In this document: piece after piece, positions 9,540-18,762 of the stretch | Layout of the letters: each line of letters begins with the position of its first letter | Numbering within the stretch: position 1 is the first letter of the stretch | Origin: Oxynema aestuarii AP17 | GTDB lineage: Bacteria; Cyanobacteriota; Cyanobacteriia; Cyanobacteriales; Laspinemataceae | Reading direction: 5' to 3' | NCBI RefSeq assembly: GCF_012295525.1 | Contig: NZ_CP051167.1 | Location: forward strand, 5,439,501 to 5,503,500 | DNA length: 64,000 nucleotides | The notes under the pieces: model-generated | The model's database searches: none | What the model was told of the DNA's origin: nothing | What the model saw: the letters and a program-made list of their open reading frames with translations, nothing else | Position numbers and translations under genes: made by a program

Positions 9540-10802
9540 ATGGATGAATTCAGTGGAAACGAGCTAGATATTGCTTTAACTGCCCTTGGCGGACTCGTTT
9601 TAATTTTGGGGTTACTTTCGGGATTTCTCAAAGAACGACTCTTGTTGTCCGATCCACTCGTGGCAGTTTGTATCGGGATTCTCCTCGGTCCGTCAGGATT
9701 GCACTTATTGGATTTGGGTCATTGGGGCAATCCGCAATCTATTTTAGAACAAGGGGCCCGCTTGGCGATCGCCATCCAATTGATGGGGGTGGCCCTGCGA
9801 TTGCCGAAAGGTTATCTATTACGACACTGGAAAGCCCAAGCCGTGCTACTCGGACTCGTGATGCCTTTAAGCTGCGTGGCGAGTGCGGTGTTGGTCTATT
9901 TCATTTTAGGATTGCCGTTGTGGGTCGCCCTGCTGGTCGGGGCGATCGTCACGCCGACGGATCCGGTGGTGGCGACGGCGATCGTTACCGGAAAAGTCGC
10001 GGAACGCAATTTACCCGATCGCCTCCGTCATACCCTCTCCGCCGAATCGGCGGCGAATGACGGTTTAGCCTATCCCTTAGTATTTTTACCGATCTTGTTG
10101 CTGACACGATCGCCGGGAGAAGCCCTCGGACAGTGGTTTGGCGAAATCCTGCTTTGGGAAGTCGGCGCCACCGTCATCTTGGGGGCCGTTTGCGGTTATC
10201 TCGCCGGACGGCTGTTGTTGCGGGCCGAACGGCAGCACACGATCGATAAACCCTCATTTTTAGCTTACACTCTGGCGTTATCCCTCTTTGTTTTAGGTGG
10301 CATCAAACTGCTAAACGGCGATGGCATTTTGGCGGTTTTCGTGGCGGGGAGTACGTTTAGTTTAGTCGTAAGCGGTTCCGAGCGATCGCAGGAAGAACGA
10401 GTCCAAGAAGCGGTAGACCGTTTTTTCACCTTATACGTGTTTGTCTTGTTCGGATTGGGGTTACCGTGGCGGGAATGGTTCGATCTCGGCTGGTCCGGGG
10501 CGATCGCGATCGGGGCACTTTTACTCTTGCGCAGACTTCCCGTTCTGTTTTTACTCAAATCCTGTTTTCCGCACTCCCTGCAACGCAATGGGGATTTGCT
10601 ATTTATGGGATGGTTCGGTCCGATGGGGGTGGCGGCGATCTTTTATGCGATGTTGGCGATTCGCGAAACCCAAACCGAATCGATTTGGGCGATCGTCAGT
10701 GCGGTGGTTTGCGCGTCGATTGTCGTTCACGGAATCAGTGCCATTCCTGGGGCCAAACGCTACGGTCAACTGCACTCACCCCAGGTACCCCCGACAGAAT
10801 AA
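9540..10802 (+). CDS. CPA1-type Na+/H+ (cation:proton) antiporter
   Basis: Integral membrane antiporter exchanging Na+ or K+ for protons, for pH and salt homeostasis. Its 420 residues are almost entirely hydrophobic helices (about 11-13 segments). The CPA1 signature TPTDPVV near residue 140 and SAESAANDG near 170, carrying the Asn-Asp ion-binding pair, are clear. It has no long cytosolic C-terminal domain, unlike SOS1/NhaP2 types. The ATG directly follows the heptamer array, and no Shine-Dalgarno is present. The ion specificity cannot be deduced. Confidence 0.88.
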   Translation: MDEFSGNELDIALTALGGLVLILGLLSGFLKERLLLSDPLVAVCIGILLGPSGLHLLDLGHWGNPQSILEQGARLAIAIQLMGVALRLPKGYLLRHWKAQAVLLGLVMPLSCVASAVLVYFILGLPLWVALLVGAIVTPTDPVVATAIVTGKVAERNLPDRLRHTLSAESAANDGLAYPLVFLPILLLTRSPGEALGQWFGEILLWEVGATVILGAVCGYLAGRLLLRAERQHTIDKPSFLAYTLALSLFVLGGIKLLNGDGILAVFVAGSTFSLVVSGSERSQEERVQEAVDRFFTLYVFVLFGLGLPWREWFDLGWSGAIAIGALLLLRRLPVLFLLKSCFPHSLQRNGDLLFMGWFGPMGVAAIFYAMLAIRETQTESIWAIVSAVVCASIVVHGISAIPGAKRYGQLHSPQVPPTE

Positions 10803-11074
10803 GGGGCTAAAAATATTGGTCTTTTGATTGTGGCGAGAGGTCGCACAAGGCTGGGGGCGCCAGATGCGGGATCCTGCCGTGGGAATTGGGTCGCTGTAAG
10901 GATATATTTCAAGGGTTAATAACTTCTTTTGTTTAGCTCTTACAATAGAAAATAAAGACGATCGCCGTTGGCGCTTGTCGGGGTTCGATCGACGATCGAT
11001 TCTTGACCCTATTCGAGTGTCCAGCGCTAAGCTATAACCTCGGGAATAAGTCATAAAAATATATTCATGAACTC

Positions 11075-11617
11075 ATGAGAAAAGGACTTTTTATTCTGAG
11101 CGAATTAAGTCAAGAAGACTTGGAGTGGATGTTGACGATCGCCACGAGCGAAGAATTAGAGGCGGGAACGACGATTATTGAAGAAGGTAAACCTATTCAC
11201 AGTGTTTATATCGTCTTGCAAGGCACCTTAGTGGTGGAAGTCGCCGCATTAGAAGGAAAAGAAATCGCTAAAATCGGCATCGGTGAAATTTTAGGGGAAA
11301 TGTCATTTCTCGATACTCGTCCGCCGTCGGCCACGGTCACCGTCTTGGAAGATGCGATCGTCTTGTCGATCCCGCGATTGGCACTGGAGCAAAAGTTAGA
11401 ACGAGATACGGCATTTGCGGCGCGGTTTTATCGGGCGATCGCCGTCTTTTTATCGAATCGTTTGCGCCTGACGGTTTCTCATTTAGGGTACGAAGAACAG
11501 GCTCCGAGCGAGCGGCGATCGGTAAATTCTAATCCCCGCAATCAACCGGAAAAATCCGTGGATCGTTTAATCGAACGGTTGGAAGCACATCGCGAGACGA
11601 TCGTTCGTTCTCTCTAG
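11075..11617 (+). CDS. Stand-alone cyclic-nucleotide-binding domain protein
   Basis: Encodes 180 residues. Residues about 8-125 form a CNBD jelly roll: GTTIIEEGKPIHSVYIVLQG, then the phosphate-binding-cassette region GEILGEMSFLDTRPPSATV, which contains the conserved Gly-Glu and the Arg-equivalent context. A helical tail follows (to about 145) and a polar C-terminus. There is no helix-turn-helix, so it is not a CRP-type regulator but a sensor or regulatory module acting on a partner. It is preceded by a 270-bp spacer and followed at 11785 by a convergent histidine kinase. Whether it binds cAMP or cGMP cannot be read. Confidence 0.85.
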   Translation: MRKGLFILSELSQEDLEWMLTIATSEELEAGTTIIEEGKPIHSVYIVLQGTLVVEVAALEGKEIAKIGIGEILGEMSFLDTRPPSATVTVLEDAIVLSIPRLALEQKLERDTAFAARFYRAIAVFLSNRLRLTVSHLGYEEQAPSERRSVNSNPRNQPEKSVDRLIERLEAHRETIVRSL

Positions 11618-11784
11618 CCGCGATCGCCATCGATGGCGGTAGAAAGGGTCGCCCGTCGTCCGATAAAAATTGCCCGGGTTGATGGATAAGTATTGGGCGA
11701 TCGCCGGAGCAATTTTACCCCCCGATTTAACTCCCCCGATCCGTCGCGATCGCTGCGTCAAAACGTCCGTTCGATCGGCTCATT

Positions 11785-13248
11785 TCAATCGTGGCGATCG
11801 TCGCCGTCGAGGGCCGGGAGTTTGACAACAAAGGTGGTGCCGGGAGTGGTTTTGTGGGTAAATGCGGGATCGGGGCAGGCGATCCAGTCGGGTTCGGCGG
11901 GACTGTAAACCTCGATATCGCCTTGGAGGTCGCGGATGAGGTTGCGGGCGATCGCCAACCCCAATCCGGTTCCGGGGATGTTTCCCTGGGCTTGGACGCC
12001 GCGATAGTGGCGTTGAAATAGATTTTTGAGGTCTTCTGGAGGAATACCCGGTCCGGTGTCGCTGATGGCGATCGCGACTTCGGGGCGGTCGGCGCGATCG
12101 CGGGTGGAGAAGCTGGCGATCTCGATATGGCCCCCGGCGGGGGTATACTTCAAGGCATTGTCGATTAAATTGGTCAGCACTTCGCGCAAGGCACTGGGGT
12201 AGGCGCGGATGTTGGGCAATTGCGGCGCCAGTCGGGTCTGTAGGTGTAACCCCCGATCGCCCGCGATCGCTTCGGCGGAGGCGAGTAAGGGGTTTAAAAT
12301 CGTGCTGACGTCGCAGATTTCGAGGCGAGACGGGGGCAGGAGCAATTCGGGACCCGGACTCAAGCGGGGGACGGCGGCACCGCGATCGCGGGGTCGGTCG
12401 CCGTTGTCGGATTCGCCGACCCAATCGTTGACCCGATCCATTTGTTCGAGCAGTTCGCGGACGCGATCGCTTTCCCGCAGCAGATTTTCGGCGATCGTCC
12501 GGTTGGGATCTTCGGGAAGCAGGCGTTTGAGTAGTAATTTACCGAAGGTTTTGACGGCGGTGAGGGGGCTGCGAATTTGGTGTAAGAGGCTGTCGAACAG
12601 GTCGTGTTGTTCGTCGTGTAGGTGTTGCCGTTCGCGGGTGTGGGTTTGCAAGCTGTCGAGTTGCTGCCCCAGCCAGCGCTGGCGTCGGTCTAAAATGCAC
12701 GCGATCGCCATCGTCTGGGCGATCCGCTCGATCTGGCTGCGTTCGCGATCGTTCCAGGGGCGATCGTCGCGGGTGGTGACGAGCAATCCCATGACGACAC
12801 TTTCGTGAATTAAGGGTAAGACGATTTGGCGCGGTTGGGCGAGGTTGCCGTCGCGGTCGGGGTCGATCTCGTAGGTCAGGGCCTCGATCCACGGGTCGTT
12901 CGAGGGGCGATCGCCGGAAATGGCACCAGGAGGGGAAACGGCGGGTGAAATGGAGGGGCGATCGTCGGGGGAGACGGGCTCGGCGGGGCGATCGTCGCCG
13001 ACGGCGGCTTCGAGCGATCGCAAGGCGGTCGGTTCGGACTCGGCGGTGAGTTGGAGGGCGCCGAGATCGCTCCCTTCTTCCCAAAACAGCGCCGTGTCGG
13101 GATAGGCGACGACGGGAACGAGTTTGGTGTCGCTTCCTTCTACCCGTTCTTCGGTTAAGTAGACGACACTGACGGACGCGCCCAATCCTTTCGTGAGTAG
13201 AGCGACTTGGGATTTACACAGGTCAATAAACTCGGCACTAGCACTCAT
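11785..13248 (-). CDS. GAF-domain sensor histidine kinase, Hik2/CSK-like
   Basis: Soluble two-component kinase of about 487 residues. An N-terminal GAF domain (about 10-200) begins with an FIDLCKSQ segment holding a cysteine. It contains a long acidic, low-complexity insertion (about 85-120). HisKA follows with the phospho-acceptor His in LLHQIRSPLTAVKTF near residue 223, then HATPase_c with N box NLIDNALKYTP, DTGPGIP and GTGLGLAIA. The layout and GAF start resemble cyanobacterial Hik2 and plastid CSK, which sense redox through a cysteine-bound Fe-S centre; this identification is from memory. I choose ATG 13248; a TTG at 13278 would add ten residues. No response regulator gene is adjacent. 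Confidence 0.75.
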   Translation of the reverse strand: MSASAEFIDLCKSQVALLTKGLGASVSVVYLTEERVEGSDTKLVPVVAYPDTALFWEEGSDLGALQLTAESEPTALRSLEAAVGDDRPAEPVSPDDRPSISPAVSPPGAISGDRPSNDPWIEALTYEIDPDRDGNLAQPRQIVLPLIHESVVMGLLVTTRDDRPWNDRERSQIERIAQTMAIACILDRRQRWLGQQLDSLQTHTRERQHLHDEQHDLFDSLLHQIRSPLTAVKTFGKLLLKRLLPEDPNRTIAENLLRESDRVRELLEQMDRVNDWVGESDNGDRPRDRGAAVPRLSPGPELLLPPSRLEICDVSTILNPLLASAEAIAGDRGLHLQTRLAPQLPNIRAYPSALREVLTNLIDNALKYTPAGGHIEIASFSTRDRADRPEVAIAISDTGPGIPPEDLKNLFQRHYRGVQAQGNIPGTGLGLAIARNLIRDLQGDIEVYSPAEPDWIACPDPAFTHKTTPGTTFVVKLPALDGDDRHD

Positions 13249-13278
13249 CAATTTCTTGGCAAAGCGTCTGTTCGGCAA

Positions 13279-13777
13279 GGCGATCGCGCGGTCGGACTCA
13301 ATTGAGTTTGATTCGCTACGCTTCGAGGCGATCGCAAGAGTTTTCCCCGTGGCGATCGCCCCTTCCCTAACATGGTTACAAAAATCTTTGGGAGTTGGCC
13401 AGATTAAATGCTAGGATACAATTTCGCTTCGCTTTCCCTGGGAGCCTTCCGGTCAACTGCGTTACATTACCGACCGTCCGCAAGCTTTTCTTTTCCGGGG
13501 CGATCGCCCAGACTCAGAGCCGCGATCGCCCTTCGCCACCGCGCGATCGCGGACTTCTTAAACCTAATTTACAATTTTTTAATTTTTGTGAAGCGGTCGA
13601 TTGCGGTTCGTTTTGTATAGTCCGGCGAGAACCCGCGTGTTTATTGATTTTGAGGCGATCGCGTCCGTCCTATCAGAAAAATTAAGCCCCATTGATCTTT
13701 TGCAGTGAAGACGATATAATCACGACGGCTTTTGTAACTATCACTACAACCGTCGGCTGAAAGAGGAGGTAAGGAAT
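13279..13777. other. Divergent intergenic region between histidine kinase and DUF3155 gene
   Basis: Rich in HIP1 octamers, with no supported gene; the open frames are arginine- and proline-rich shadows. A sigma-70-type promoter and the Shine-Dalgarno of the DUF3155 gene occupy the right end. Confidence 0.5.
13692..13720 (+). promoter_or_regulatory. Sigma-70-type promoter of the DUF3155 gene
   Basis: TTGATC (13692-13697) and a perfect TATAAT (13715-13720) are separated by 17 bases. Transcription would start near 13727, giving a leader of about 50 bases that contains a strong Shine-Dalgarno. Confidence 0.65.
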
Positions 13778-14098
13778 TTGGCAAGGAGACGTAAGCGCAA
13801 GAGCCGTCGCCGCCAAGAAGGGCGCAGAATTCTAGAGCACGTGCCTCAGTATAGTATCGAAAGTGGTGAAGATAAGCCAGTTACAGCCGCTCGAAAATAC
13901 ATCAAGGCCGAAGGGATCGTCCCGCCCGCTTTGCTGTTAGTCAAACGTAACGAGCATACCACCGATCGGTACTTTTGGGCCGAAAAAGGGTTGTTCGGCG
14001 CTCAATATGTGGAAGAAAATCACTTCCTGTTCCCAAGTTTGAAGATTGTCGAAGGTAGTCCGGAAACGGTTGCCAACGTGGCTGTTAACAGTCGCTAA
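13778..14098 (+). CDS. DUF3155 family protein
   Basis: Encodes 106 residues with a strongly basic N-terminus (ARRRKRKSRRRQEGRRIL). A compact conserved region follows, including VTAARKYIKAEGIVPPALL and DRYFWAEKGLFGAQYVEENHF. The DUF3155 family is restricted to cyanobacteria and has no known function; the basic tail suggests nucleic-acid or ribosome contact, which is inference. The start is a TTG at 13778, decided by the strong Shine-Dalgarno gaggaggtaagg at 13763-13774. A promoter with a perfect -10 box lies about 60 bp upstream. Strong expression is likely. Confidence 0.85.
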   Translation: MARRRKRKSRRRQEGRRILEHVPQYSIESGEDKPVTAARKYIKAEGIVPPALLLVKRNEHTTDRYFWAEKGLFGAQYVEENHFLFPSLKIVEGSPETVANVAVNSR

Positions 14099-14254
14099 GA
14101 CAGATTGGAATAAAGCTTTCTATAAGAATATTGGGAATTTCTATTGTCCCTCGATCGAGCGCTTGGCTTGACCGGATGACTGCGCCAATTCAGATATCGA
14201 CCCCATTCAACCGTATTTGAGTGGGGTTTATTTCTGTGGAACCTGTCTCCAGCC

Positions 14255-14803
14255 CTATTTTAAGGGCCAGTGGAGGGTTTGACGAAAGGTGGCCAACTCG
14301 TCTCGATGACCGATTAACACGATTTCGAGTTCCGATGCTGCGGACTCGCTTTCGGTATCGCGATCGCTCGGCGCCGAGGCGATCGCCACGGCGACTCGTT
14401 CGGGACGGGCGGCATTTTTCCAATAGAACCACCCCGCCAAAGGAGACAACAACAGCACGCAGAGAAACCAGACACCCCCTTTCGGGAGAACGGTCCACCA
14501 GACCAAGGACAGACATAACAAGCCGATCGCCGCCAGGAGGGTTAAAAAGCTGGCGAGGAACCAACTCGGACGCACGAATCCTTCGTAAGTGACCCGGTTG
14601 TTTTCCGGATCGACCTTCGCCAAACGATAGGCGCGTTGCTCGAAATAATCCTGAACTTGCTTGAGGGTTGCTTCTTCGGAGTTGACGACCCGGAAGGTCA
14701 TCTCTTCGGTACGGTCTTTGACCGACGCCCGAATGAAGAAGAACAAACCCACCCCTAACAACAGCGTCAGCAAGAAGGTAGAGGAAATAACAGGCAGATC
14801 CAT
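14255..14803 (-). CDS. Cofactor assembly of complex C subunit B (CCB2/CCB4-like)
   Basis: Encodes 182 residues. A first membrane helix lies at residues 4-24 (STFLLTLLLGVGLFFFIRA), then a soluble segment (about 30-80) with VTYEGFVRPS. A hairpin of two further helices (about 80-125) and a soluble C-terminal tail complete it. This matches the CCB2/CCB4 family needed to attach heme ci covalently to cytochrome b6 of the b6f complex. The start is ATG 14803, supported by AAGGAG eleven bases upstream; the open frame continues upstream to 14965 but that part reads as a shadow. It runs in the same direction as, and downstream of, the dehydrogenase gene at 14985-15848. Confidence 0.75.
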   Translation of the reverse strand: MDLPVISSTFLLTLLLGVGLFFFIRASVKDRTEEMTFRVVNSEEATLKQVQDYFEQRAYRLAKVDPENNRVTYEGFVRPSWFLASFLTLLAAIGLLCLSLVWWTVLPKGGVWFLCVLLLSPLAGWFYWKNAARPERVAVAIASAPSDRDTESESAASELEIVLIGHRDELATFRQTLHWPLK

Positions 14804-14984
14804 CGCGATCGATCTCCTTGCCGCGATTCGGACAATAAGAGGACAGTGAGCGAGGCGATCGCTCGTCGGCGGTCGTGGCAGGAAGTGTAGTGTATCCCAA
14901 AACGTGACACCGGAGCAACTTCGGATCGATTTTGGCGATCGCCCCGTCGCCAGAGATCGCCACAACTGCCAGTTTGCAAGCGCT

Positions 14985-15848
14985 TTAGCGAGGCGGATCC
15001 ACTACTTCAAATAAAGCAGAATAATCCATTTCGGCTAAATTACGGGCGATCGCCGCCTCTAAAATTTCGCGGACCGCGTCCAAAGCGCGATCGTCGAGAC
15101 CCAGGGATTGACTTTCCCCGAGAAACAACTTCGTATCTTTGAGTAAGTGCTTCGTCGGAAAATTCGGGTTCTCGTAATCGCGATCGCTCATCCGCGATAA
15201 CTTTTTATCGAAAGTCGGCGCGTAGAGGGCGCTTTGGCGCAAAATCTCCATAAAAGCATCCACATCCGCCCCCTGACGGCGCACGAACCCCAAACTGAGC
15301 GAAAACGCCGCCGTCAGTGCCGCAATTAACTGGTTGAGCGCCAATTTCACCGCCGCCGCCGCACCGACCTCGCCGATATAACGGGGGTCTTCCCCAAAAT
15401 GTTGTAACAGGGGACGCCAGCGATCGAACTGCGGCGCCGTACTGCCGACCATGACCAACAAGTTGCCCGCCTTCGCTTCCGGAATGCTACCGAGGACCGG
15501 GGCTTCGAGATATTCGCCGCCGAGATCGCTCACCTCCCGCGCCAGAGAACGGCTTTCCTCCGGGGCGATCGTTCCCATCTGGACGATCGCCCGTCCTTTC
15601 ACCGTATCGCGCGCCGACCCCGACAGCACCACCTCGCGAATCGCCCGCGCATCCGTCAGCATCAACACCGCACAGTCACATCTTTGTAGCGCGTCCCTGC
15701 TGGACTCGACCACCGTCGCCCCCGCCGCGCGCAAGGGGTCGAGTTTTTCCGGGGTGCGATTGTAGGCGATCGTTTCGATGCCATGGGTTAACAAACGTCG
15801 GGCCATGGGTAGACCCATTAATCCGGTGCCGAGAAATGCTACTTTCAC
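14985..15848 (-). CDS. NAD(P)-dependent beta-hydroxyacid dehydrogenase family protein
   Basis: Encodes 287 residues of the 3-hydroxyisobutyrate dehydrogenase / succinic-semialdehyde (glyoxylate) reductase family. The N-terminal dinucleotide fold has FLGTGLMGLPMARRLL. The mid part carries the substrate motif region EAPVLGSIPEAKAGNL, and the catalytic-lysine helix is AAAVKLALNQLIAA, with the lysine in the conserved K-x-x-x-N arrangement. I place the start at GTG 15848 because the protein then begins right at the Rossmann strand and an AAAGGAT lies upstream; the open frame runs on to 15926. Substrate not determinable; glyoxylate or succinic semialdehyde reduction would fit cyanobacterial relatives. 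Confidence 0.82.
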   Translation of the reverse strand: MKVAFLGTGLMGLPMARRLLTHGIETIAYNRTPEKLDPLRAAGATVVESSRDALQRCDCAVLMLTDARAIREVVLSGSARDTVKGRAIVQMGTIAPEESRSLAREVSDLGGEYLEAPVLGSIPEAKAGNLLVMVGSTAPQFDRWRPLLQHFGEDPRYIGEVGAAAAVKLALNQLIAALTAAFSLSLGFVRRQGADVDAFMEILRQSALYAPTFDKKLSRMSDRDYENPNFPTKHLLKDTKLFLGESQSLGLDDRALDAVREILEAAIARNLAEMDYSALFEVVDPPR

Positions 15849-16036
15849 GATCTTTATCCTTTCCGTTGGCAAATCTTCGCGATTTTTCATGCTCGCTTGC
15901 GCGAGACGCGATCGGGTCGTCTTCAACTCAATCGACGGGATATTTAGGGAGATCCTCCGTCATGAAATTAAGAACCGTTATAACTCAATTTTCAATCCCT
16001 GCAATGATTCAAAATATCGGTTTAACCTTCATTCAT

Positions 16037-16621
16037 TTAAGCCCCAAAATAAGGCGGTTCGTTGCCCGGTTTCCACTTAATATTACAACCGATACTCGGT
16101 TTCTGCTCCGAAGGAACCGGATTTCCCGCAACGATCGCATCGAGGGCCGCCCGTAAATCTTTCCCACTGACCGGGATATTATTACCGGGACGGGAATCGT
16201 CGAGTTGACCGCGATAAACCAACGCGCGATCGCCGTCAAATAAAAAGAAGTCTGGCGTACAAGCAGCCGTATACGCTTTAGCAACTTCCTGAGTTTCGTC
16301 ATAGCAAAACGGAAAATTAAACCCCAATTCCTGGGCCATTTCCTTGAGCTTTTCCGGTGCATCGTCGGGATGAGTGCCAACATTATTCGCACTAATCGCC
16401 ACAATTCCAATATTTTTATCGCGATAATCTTTACCGAGATTGGCGAGTTCTTCTTGCACGTGTTTGACAAAGGGACAGTGACGACAAATAAACATCACCA
16501 GTAACCCTTTGCAATCGCTGAAAGTCTTGAGGGAAATCATCTGACCCGAGATCGTATCGGGAAGTTGAAAATCCGGTGCAGTCGTACCGAGATCTAACAT
16601 CGTCGAAGGGGTTAAAGCCAT
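16037..16621 (-). CDS. Thioredoxin-fold AhpC/TSA-like protein
   Basis: Encodes 194 residues. The fold begins with GTTAPDFQLPDTISG, as in peroxiredoxin/ResA-like proteins, and the redox motif is CRHC in FICRHCPFVKHVQEEL near residue 50. It ends in a proline-rich tail (PSIGCNIKWKPGNEPPYFG). This form is common in cyanobacteria as a thioredoxin family protein of unknown partner. It has no signal peptide, so it is probably cytosolic. The start at ATG 16621 is fixed by an AGGAGG about seven bases upstream. It stands alone between the dehydrogenase gene and codA. Confidence 0.85.
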   Translation of the reverse strand: MALTPSTMLDLGTTAPDFQLPDTISGQMISLKTFSDCKGLLVMFICRHCPFVKHVQEELANLGKDYRDKNIGIVAISANNVGTHPDDAPEKLKEMAQELGFNFPFCYDETQEVAKAYTAACTPDFFLFDGDRALVYRGQLDDSRPGNNIPVSGKDLRAALDAIVAGNPVPSEQKPSIGCNIKWKPGNEPPYFGA

Positions 16622-16795
16622 GAGATTTCCTCCTGAACGCTCTATTGTGCAGTGAGTTGACCCGATTTGACGGTTCCACCTCGTTTTCATGGTAACGGTT
16701 CGCGGGGCAACCTTACGAGTCGCCGGGTAAGAACGATCGAAATTGAGCAGTGATGATTCTTATACATTTTCGCTGTTGGGCGGTACATTTCGATC

Positions 16796-16836
16796 GCCCT
16801 AAATCCCTCTTAAAAAGGGGGGTTGGGGGAATCTTG
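16796..16836. repeat. Dispersed cyanobacterial repeat (CCCTCTTAAAAAGGGGGG type)
   Basis: An imperfect palindrome around ccctcttaaaaagggggg followed by ttggggga. A related C-run/G-run element lies inside the nSTAND gene at about 44134-44167. Such elements are dispersed in many cyanobacterial genomes. Confidence 0.5.
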
Positions 16837-16877
16837 GCCTCTTGTACCTCATGACAGCACGAATGGCTGTATTCTTC

Positions 16878-18119
16878 TTATTCTAAATAACAACAAGTTG
16901 CCGCCGATCGCGTTTCAAAAATTAGCCGTCCCCGGGAGATAACATGAGAAACGGTAGGGCGACGGCGCAAGGCATCAAAGCGATTTTCGGCGTCTAAAAC
17001 AATTAAATTAGCATCGTTGCCGACTTTAATTCCATAATCTTTTAAATTCAGGGTTTTGGCACCCCCTGCGGTTATCATGTCATAACAAGCGTCAATTTCA
17101 GCTAATCCGGTCATTTGGCAAACGTGAACGGCCATATAAGCAACATCGAGCATATTTCCCGTTCCCAAGCCGTACCACGGATCTTGAATACAATCGTGTC
17201 CGAGGGAAACATTTAAGCCATTTTGCCACAGTTCTTTAACTCGGGTAATTCCGCGCCGTTTGGGATAGGTATCGCTGCGACCTTGGAGGGTAATATTAAT
17301 TAAGGGATTGGCGATAAAGTTGATGCGCGATCGCCCCAACAAGCCCATTAATTTGGTGGCATAGGCATTATTATAAGAAGCGAACGCCGTAGTGTGACTG
17401 GCAGTGACTTTAGAATGCCATCCGGTGCGAATGGCGTAAGCGGCGACGACTTCTAAAAAACGGGAGTGGTCGTCGTCAATTTCATCGCAGTGAATATCGA
17501 TGAGGCGATCGTATTTTTGCGCTAATTCAAAGATGCGACGAACGGAGTTGACCCCATCTTCTCGGGTGAATTCATAGTGGGGAATGCCCCCGACGACATC
17601 GGCGCCTAAAGTTAATGCTTTTTCGATTAATTGTTCGTTGTTTGGATGGGAGTAGATGCCATCTTGAGGAAAGGCAACAATTTGTAAAGTTATCCAATCT
17701 TTGACGGTTTCTCGAACGTCGAGTAAGGCGTGTAAGGCGGTTAAGTCTGGGGCGCTGACATCGACGTGCGATCGCACGAACAGGATGCCTTGGGTGGCTT
17801 GTTGTTTGAGAGTGGAAATGGCACGATTTTTAACATCTTCGGCGGTTAAATTAGTTTTGCGATCGCCCCAAATTTCAATCCCTTCAAAAAGGGTGCCGCT
17901 TTGATTGGGACGGGGTTGTCCGGCGGTTAAAGCGGAATCGAGATGAATGTGGGACTCGACAAAGGGCGGGCTGACGAGGCGTCCGTCGAGGTCGATTTCA
18001 CGATCGCCCGTCCCGTCAATTTGCGCCGCGATCGTAACAATTTTACCGTCAACAATACCGATATCCGCGCGATCGCCGTCAAGTTGTTTTCCCTGTCGTA
18101 AAATTAATTGATATTGCAT
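16878..18119 (-). CDS. codA: Cytosine deaminase / amidohydrolase
   Basis: Metal-dependent hydrolase of 413 residues converting cytosine to uracil and ammonia in pyrimidine salvage. Visible motifs: metal ligands HIHLD (about residues 57-61), HCDE in [23 protein letters not shown], and GHDCIQDPW containing the catalytic/metal aspartate. The small flanking beta domain is seen at both ends. CodA-type enzymes of this length can also act on creatinine or related rings, so the exact substrate is inferred. The ATG start follows no strong Shine-Dalgarno. It has no permease gene (codB) nearby. Confidence 0.88.
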   Translation of the reverse strand: MQYQLILRQGKQLDGDRADIGIVDGKIVTIAAQIDGTGDREIDLDGRLVSPPFVESHIHLDSALTAGQPRPNQSGTLFEGIEIWGDRKTNLTAEDVKNRAISTLKQQATQGILFVRSHVDVSAPDLTALHALLDVRETVKDWITLQIVAFPQDGIYSHPNNEQLIEKALTLGADVVGGIPHYEFTREDGVNSVRRIFELAQKYDRLIDIHCDEIDDDHSRFLEVVAAYAIRTGWHSKVTASHTTAFASYNNAYATKLMGLLGRSRINFIANPLINITLQGRSDTYPKRRGITRVKELWQNGLNVSLGHDCIQDPWYGLGTGNMLDVAYMAVHVCQMTGLAEIDACYDMITAGGAKTLNLKDYGIKVGNDANLIVLDAENRFDALRRRPTVSHVISRGRLIFETRSAATCCYLE

Positions 18120-18236
18120 TTAAAACGATCTATTTTTGGTTTAAGTATTTAGACATTGAAACGGCATGATTTAAGCCCGTTATGTTCCTAAAAGCATCAT
18201 TAAATCATGTCGAACCCAACGAGAGTTCTGCCAATG

Positions 18237-18656
18237 TTAACGGACTTCCTCCAATCCGGTGACCTCGGTCAGAATCGCCCCGGTTAAATCCGCCCCGGTT
18301 AAATCCGTACTGACTAAAATCGCTTGATGGAAATTGACCGCCGTGAGATTAGCGTTTGTGAGTTTAGCGCTAAATAAATTGGCGGCGATGGCGGACGCAC
18401 TTTGTAGATCGGCGCCCGTGAGATTAGCATCGGTCAAGTCGGCTTCATCGAGGATCGCCTTTCGCAAGTTGGTGCCGATGAGGTCGGCTTCGCGCAGGTC
18501 GACCCCGGTGAGGTCGGCGCCGCTTAAGTCGCAGTAGCGGCATTCGTTGGTAGCGAGGAGTTGTTGCAGGTGGTTGGGATTGACGGCGTATCCCGCATCG
18601 ACGGCGAAGCAAAGTGAGGAAAGGAGGGTAGTAGTGACCCCGAGAATTTTGTTCAT
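18237..18656 (-). CDS. Secreted pentapeptide-repeat protein
   Basis: Encodes 139 residues. A signal peptide (residues 1 to about 24, ending in a Val-Asp-Ala-Gly-Tyr-Ala region) is followed by a Cys-x-x-Cys pair (CRYC, about 39-42). About 18 A(D/N)Lxx pentapeptides form a right-handed beta helix. Such short exported pentapeptide proteins are common in cyanobacteria and their roles are unknown; thylakoid-lumen location is possible. It is 107 bp upstream of the TPR gene's C-terminal end but on the same strand, downstream of it, so a shared transcript is possible. Confidence 0.85.
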   Translation of the reverse strand: MNKILGVTTTLLSSLCFAVDAGYAVNPNHLQQLLATNECRYCDLSGADLTGVDLREADLIGTNLRKAILDEADLTDANLTGADLQSASAIAANLFSAKLTNANLTAVNFHQAILVSTDLTGADLTGAILTEVTGLEEVR

Positions 18657-18762
18657 GGGGAGGAAGGGGTTTTAGGTTTTTTTAGATTGAGGGGTTTATA
18701 TGAGATAGAAAGTGAGACTTCCGCTTGCGTGGGAATGAGGGGCGCGACGGGCGATCGCGCCG

